Of a stretch of 64,000 nt of DNA, positions 59,882 to 64,000 are shown one piece after another; positions within the stretch are counted from its first letter, which is position 1; each line of letters opens with the position of its first letter. The notes beneath the pieces are model-generated. The model did no database searches. It was not told the DNA's origin and was given only the letters and a program-made list of their open reading frames with translations. The position numbers were made by a program, and so were the translations under genes. This DNA comes from Gaiellasilicea sp963789355 (GTDB lineage Bacteria > Actinomycetota > Thermoleophilia > Gaiellales > Gaiellaceae), in the NCBI GenBank assembly GCA_963789355.1, contig CAWBKK010000005.1, positions 62,001-126,000 on the forward strand, written 5' to 3'.

Positions 59882-60819
59882 CCCTTTCCGTCCTTGTTCC
59901 CGTCAAGCCCATGTGGATCGGGGCTCGGGACGTCATGCCGAACGGTGAAGTTCTTCTGTGAGAAGTCGGAGCAGTTCTTGTCGGGAGGCGGCGGCGGGAT
60001 GCAGAAGTCGGGATACGAGGCATGGCAGTTCGACGCCGGCGGCGCCGGAACATCGGTCTCGTCAGTGTCGCTTGAACTTGTGCAGCCGGGATCGGTCGGA
60101 TAGTCGATCTTGCCGTCCCCATCGTCGTCGGCACCGTTCGAGCACGCATAGCTCGGGGTCGTCGTCGTCGTCCCCGTGGTGGTCGTAGGAGTCGTCGTCG
60201 GCACCGTCGGTAGCAGCGGCACGATTGCGGTTGTCGTCGGGACTGGCGTCGTTGGAGCCTTAGGCGGCGCAGGCCGGTGCCGGCGCCCGGCCCCAGCATG
60301 ACCGTCCCGCCAGAGCAGCTCCCAAAGCCCGACCCGCTTCCCCCGAGCGCCTCTTTCCGCAGCGCGATACGCGCCGACGCGTAGGAACGGGCGGCCGCCG
60401 AAGACGTAGACTGTCGCATAGCCCGTAGCCACCATCCGCCTGCCTAGGTCTGACCCGCCCGGCAGGGTGACGTAGGCGAGGAGTCGCTTGAAGCGATCTC
60501 GCGTCGCCTGCGTCCGATCGCCGACGAGCGCGACCGTCTTTCCTTGCGCGAGTCGCCTGGCAGACGCTGTTGCCTGAACAGCGCAACGCTCTCTCGGCCT
60601 CATCTCGGGCGAATCAATGCCCAAGACGCGGACCCGTTCGCGCTTGCCGCCCGGAAGGCGTACGACGAGAGTGTCACCGTCCACGACCGACGACACAACG
60701 CCCGTCGCGCTGACAGCCGGAGACGCCGCGGCACTCGAACCCGCGTCAGACTCAAGCGAGGTGGCCGCCACGAAGCCGACCACGGCGAAACCACAACAGA
60801 AAAGCAGGCGACGCAGCAT
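59869..60819 (-). CDS. Secreted thermonuclease with excalibur calcium-binding domain
   Basis: A 316-residue exported nuclease. After an N-terminal hydrophobic helix (LLFCCGFAVVGFVAA), residues 38-150 form a staphylococcal-nuclease domain: SVVDGDTLVVRLPGGKRERV, RVLGIDSPEM, and DRFKRLLAYVTLPGGSDLGR (catalytic Arg/Asp/Glu region). A Pro/Thr linker follows with long Thr runs, then a DxDxDG calcium loop (GADDDGDGKIDYPTDPGC). The C-terminal excalibur domain ends NCSDFSQKN, DPHGLDGNKDGKGCEN. Probably secreted and calcium-dependent; a nutrient-acquiring or toxic nuclease. Confidence 0.9.
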   Translation of the reverse strand: MLRRLLFCCGFAVVGFVAATSLESDAGSSAAASPAVSATGVVSSVVDGDTLVVRLPGGKRERVRVLGIDSPEMRPRERCAVQATASARRLAQGKTVALVGDRTQATRDRFKRLLAYVTLPGGSDLGRRMVATGYATVYVFGGRPFLRVGAYRAAERGARGKRVGLWELLWRDGHAGAGRRHRPAPPKAPTTPVPTTTAIVPLLPTVPTTTPTTTTGTTTTTPSYACSNGADDDGDGKIDYPTDPGCTSSSDTDETDVPAPPASNCHASYPDFCIPPPPPDKNCSDFSQKNFTVRHDVPSPDPHGLDGNKDGKGCEN

Positions 60820-61341
60820 GTTTTATCCCCTAGAGCCGATCCGCAGTTAAGCCCTCGCACCTTGAACGCGAAGCGCGCGGAAGAGTAGCCGCAAAGCGCA
60901 CAAACTGCAGATTTCTTTCTCAGGCGTCGCGAGGCCTGGCAGGCATGCGGGCAGACAACCCGAGACAAAATGCGTTCACCGACGCTCGTTCTTCTGCCTA
61001 GGCTTGGCTATGTCGCGCGTTTGGATCTCCGTAACCGCACGAGCTGCCACAAGCCGGCAACGGTATACCGAGTTAATTCGTAAGCGCGAGTATTACCCTG
61101 CTTCGACCGTAAAGCCCTCGGTTTTGCGCTTAGCCATGCGGTTTGTGGCTCAACGAAGCCCCAGATTCACAAAATTGCCGCTGATTGCGTCCTTTGGTTC
61201 GAAACGGGTCACCGGATCGTGATTCAAGATCCCCGGCCTCGGCTCGGCCGGTTAGCGCTCGAGTCCGATGATCTCTCGCTAGGTGATGCGCAGCTCGCCG
61301 CGGCCGCGCTCCAGGCGCTACCCCGCCGGCCGGACTCGTCC
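60820..61341. other. Non-coding stretch inside the tRNA-Ser island
   Basis: About 520 bp without a supported gene. It is AT-richer than the backbone. One 72-codon frame at 61004-61222 has no recognisable features. The first part probably carries the thermonuclease promoter. Confidence 0.5.
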
Positions 61342-61677
61342 CTACGGATTTTGACGGAGCTCAGCCGGTAGACGCTGGCGCGTCCGAGCGAAACTCGCGG
61401 TGGCGCAGAGCGCGCAGATCAAGTGAAGGTCTTTCCCGTCCCACCAATAACGCCAACCCAGTGCTTCCGCGTCAGCCTCGCGGACGGGCCAGCGGCAGTT
61501 CGCGCACTCGATGAGGGGATCGGCCTGGGCGATTTTCCCTGAGATTACGGGCCAGCTCCCGCTTGACGGTATGCCTCGGACGGAGTTGACCCTCGACGCT
61601 TCATTCAACGGCTGCGTTGCCCCAATGTCCGCCGCCGAAGCAGAGCCAAGGGCTCGCGCTCGCCGAGTCATCACCAC
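61342..61677 (-). CDS. Small zinc-ribbon-like protein
   Basis: The C-terminal 60 residues look real: PLIECANCRWPVREADAEAL, GWRYWWDGKDLHLICALCAT, ASFARTRQRLPAELRQNP. Two CxxC pairs (CANC and CALC) frame the domain as in zinc ribbons. The N-terminal part from 61677 overlaps the structured repeat at 61642-61792 and is Ser/Ala/Arg-rich, so the true start is probably further in; no clear ATG marks it. Function unknown. Confidence 0.5.
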   Translation of the reverse strand: MVMTRRARALGSASAADIGATQPLNEASRVNSVRGIPSSGSWPVISGKIAQADPLIECANCRWPVREADAEALGWRYWWDGKDLHLICALCATASFARTRQRLPAELRQNP

Positions 61678-61792
61678 GAGCGCGAACCCTCAGCCTGAGA
61701 ACCCCGAAGGATTCGACCCCTGCGCGGACGGGACCGCCCGTCCCGTCCACTCTTTTCAACGGCTGTGCGTCGAGAGCGGATACGCGAATCTG
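61642..61792 (+). repeat. Structured repeat shared by both islands, copy B
   Basis: Matches copy A at 35459-35568 with a 40-bp insertion. Its arms AGGGCTCGCGCTCG (61649-61662) and CGAGCGCGAACCCT (61677-61690) pair at 13 of 14 positions across a 14-base loop. It ends GGATACGCGAATCTG, 91 bp before the next gene. Confidence 0.65.
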
Positions 61793-61883
61793 GGTGGATT
61801 TCTCGACTCCTCGACTGCCCGTAACCGGCCACGCGTCCCCGGCGTTATTTGTCCGATTTCGTTGTCTACGAGGGAGGTTCGTC

Positions 61884-62291
61884 GTGAGCAACTATGACGA
61901 CGAGACGGCTGTGCGGCCACCCGTGCACCAGTCTCCGCAGTACCACCAGTCGCAGGTCCCGCAGCAGCAGTACCCGCCGCAGGGCTACGGCTACGGGCCG
62001 CCGCCGTGGGCGATGCGGGCTCGCCGCCGGTACCCAATCGAGACCAAGCCATTCTTCCTCACCAGCGAGTTCGTCGGAGCCGTCCTGGCGATCGCGGGTA
62101 TCGCGATCACGGCCGCCTCGTCCGACTCGTTCGGTGCCTGGCGAGCCTGGATCCTCATCACCGCTGTCACGGTGGGGTACCTAATCAGTCGTGGCATCGC
62201 AAAGTCGGGCACGCGCTCACACGCTGACGATCCGCGTGAGAATCTCGACCTCAATTGGGGCGGCGGACACGACAAGAACGGAAACAGCTGA
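61884..62291 (+). CDS. Small membrane protein with Pro/Gln/Tyr-rich N-terminus
   Basis: A 135-residue protein. Residues 10-45 are rich in Pro, Gln and Tyr (HQSPQYHQSQVPQQQYPPQG). Two hydrophobic helices follow: EFVGAVLAIAGIAITAA and AWRAWILITAVTVGYLIS. The tail is polar. AGGGAGG at 61871-61877 precedes GTG 61884. No family beyond a general low-complexity plus two-TM layout. Last gene before the degraded tRNA copy. Confidence 0.75.
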   Translation: MSNYDDETAVRPPVHQSPQYHQSQVPQQQYPPQGYGYGPPPWAMRARRRYPIETKPFFLTSEFVGAVLAIAGIAITAASSDSFGAWRAWILITAVTVGYLISRGIAKSGTRSHADDPRENLDLNWGGGHDKNGNS

Positions 62292-62304
62292 GGCGCACCA
62301 AGGA

Positions 62305-62336
62305 AAGGGAACCGTCCGGTGGCAGGCGGTTCCCTT
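62305..62336 (+). terminator. Terminator hairpin of the small membrane protein
   Basis: 10-bp stem AAGGGAACCG / CGGTTCCCTT with a 12-base loop, 13 bases after the stop, followed by CCTCCTCCTCC. Confidence 0.7.
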
Positions 62337-62456
62337 CCTCCTCCTCCGCTAGTGGCCCCCGCGTCCGTCGAGTGAGGCTCCAACTCCGACGGCCAGATGA
62401 CGGGGGTGCCTCCCCCGCCCGCGCCGATCCCGTCCCGGTGCTGACGAACGAGTATC

Positions 62457-62476
62457 TGGCGCGCATTCTGGCGCAC
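62457..62476 (+). repeat. TGGCGCGC repeat cluster, right
   Basis: TGGCGCGC at 62457-62464 and TGGCGCAC at 62469-62476, period 12, 46 bp before the degraded tRNA-Ser copy. Confidence 0.6.
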
Positions 62477-62522
62477 GCCAATAACGATCGGCGGTAGCAC
62501 CGGGTTCCAGGACGGTCCTTCT

Positions 62523-62572
62523 AAACCGTTGGGCGCGCAAGCGTCCCCTGGTTCGAATCCCAGCCCCGCCGT
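62523..62572 (+). repeat. Degraded 3' end of tRNA-Ser: right attachment site
   Basis: 50 bp matching 56948-56999, the anticodon-to-3'-end part of the intact tRNA-Ser, with one substitution and one missing G in the T-arm stem. A weaker match extends into the anticodon arm. No 5' half, so not a functional tRNA. This is the expected displaced end of an element inserted in tRNA-Ser. Confidence 0.85.
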
Positions 62573-62591
62573 TCGGCGGCGCGCAGAGACG

Positions 62592-64000
<1,409 letters not shown>

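Noticed and set aside
61004..61222. 72-codon plus-strand frame in the AT-richer gap
   Set aside because: No recognisable features, and a frame this short is expected by chance.

Overview
The window is high-GC DNA with short intergenic gaps, many GTG/TTG starts and many 4-bp stop/start overlaps. Several families point to Actinomycetota: NucS/EndoMS mismatch endonuclease, a DasR-type GntR regulator with its operators, and a BTAD (SARP-type) regulator. Secreted Ig-like and DUF1996 proteins suggest a deep-branching soil lineage such as Thermoleophilia. That placement is inference; there is no rRNA here.

Region by region. 1-1879: the end of a membrane-anchored VWA protein and an HtrA-like lipoprotein protease. 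1856-7908: sugar use. A D-lyxose isomerase lies divergent from an operon of GH13 alpha-glucosidase, xylose-isomerase-like protein, xylulokinase, family 2 glycosyltransferase and a YdcF-like protein. 7895-13203: a minus-strand arginine operon argC-argJ-argB-argD-argR-argF. It is divergent from carA-carB, with a probable ArgR operator pair filling the 38-bp gap. argJ and carB each appear to carry one frameshift, and CarB also lacks its C-terminal regulatory domain. 16909-19999: cupin, coiled-coil protein, SRPBCC protein, PPK2 and 1-Cys peroxiredoxin. 19974-30011: an amino-sugar and cell-wall recycling locus (ABC ATPase, nagA, murQ, DasR-like regulator, SIS deaminase/isomerase, sugar ABC transporter, NagZ) with three dre-like operators. 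The parts fit uptake of GlcNAc/MurNAc sugars, removal of lactate, deacetylation and deamination into glycolysis.

30013-45112 looks like an integrated island of about 15 kb in the 3' end of tRNA-Ala(CGC). The intact tRNA is at 45070-45142 and a 43-bp identical copy of its 3' end sits at 30013-30055, two bases after nagZ. Paired TTTGACC repeats lie inside both ends. The cargo is accessory: methyltransferase, two paralogous membrane proteins flanking a metallo-beta-lactamase-fold protein, RidA, a vanadium-haloperoxidase-like protein with DUF1059, a membrane-spanning BTAD regulator fused to a solute-binding domain, an aminoglycoside-phosphotransferase-like protein, an aspartic protease and DUF7674. 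Four copies of a 25-bp motif punctuate the minus-strand genes at 41.8-43.5 kb. No integrase is recognisable.

45162-56750 is chromosomal backbone: DUF1996, MFS exporter, two medium-chain dehydrogenases, a small Cys-rich protein, NucS, O-methyltransferase, MBL-fold hydrolase, an ECF sigma factor with a membrane and Pro-rich tail, a membrane protein fused in frame to cytochrome c, a HAD phosphatase and SerS. 56912-62572 repeats the island design at tRNA-Ser(UGA): intact tRNA at 56912-56998, a degraded 3' copy at 62523-62572, and TGGCGCGC repeats near both ends and in the middle. Its cargo is mostly exported or membrane proteins (M28 peptidase, thermonuclease with excalibur domain, a secreted protein, a two-TM protein). 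The two islands share a structured repeat (35459-35568 and 61642-61792). The window ends inside ftsH.
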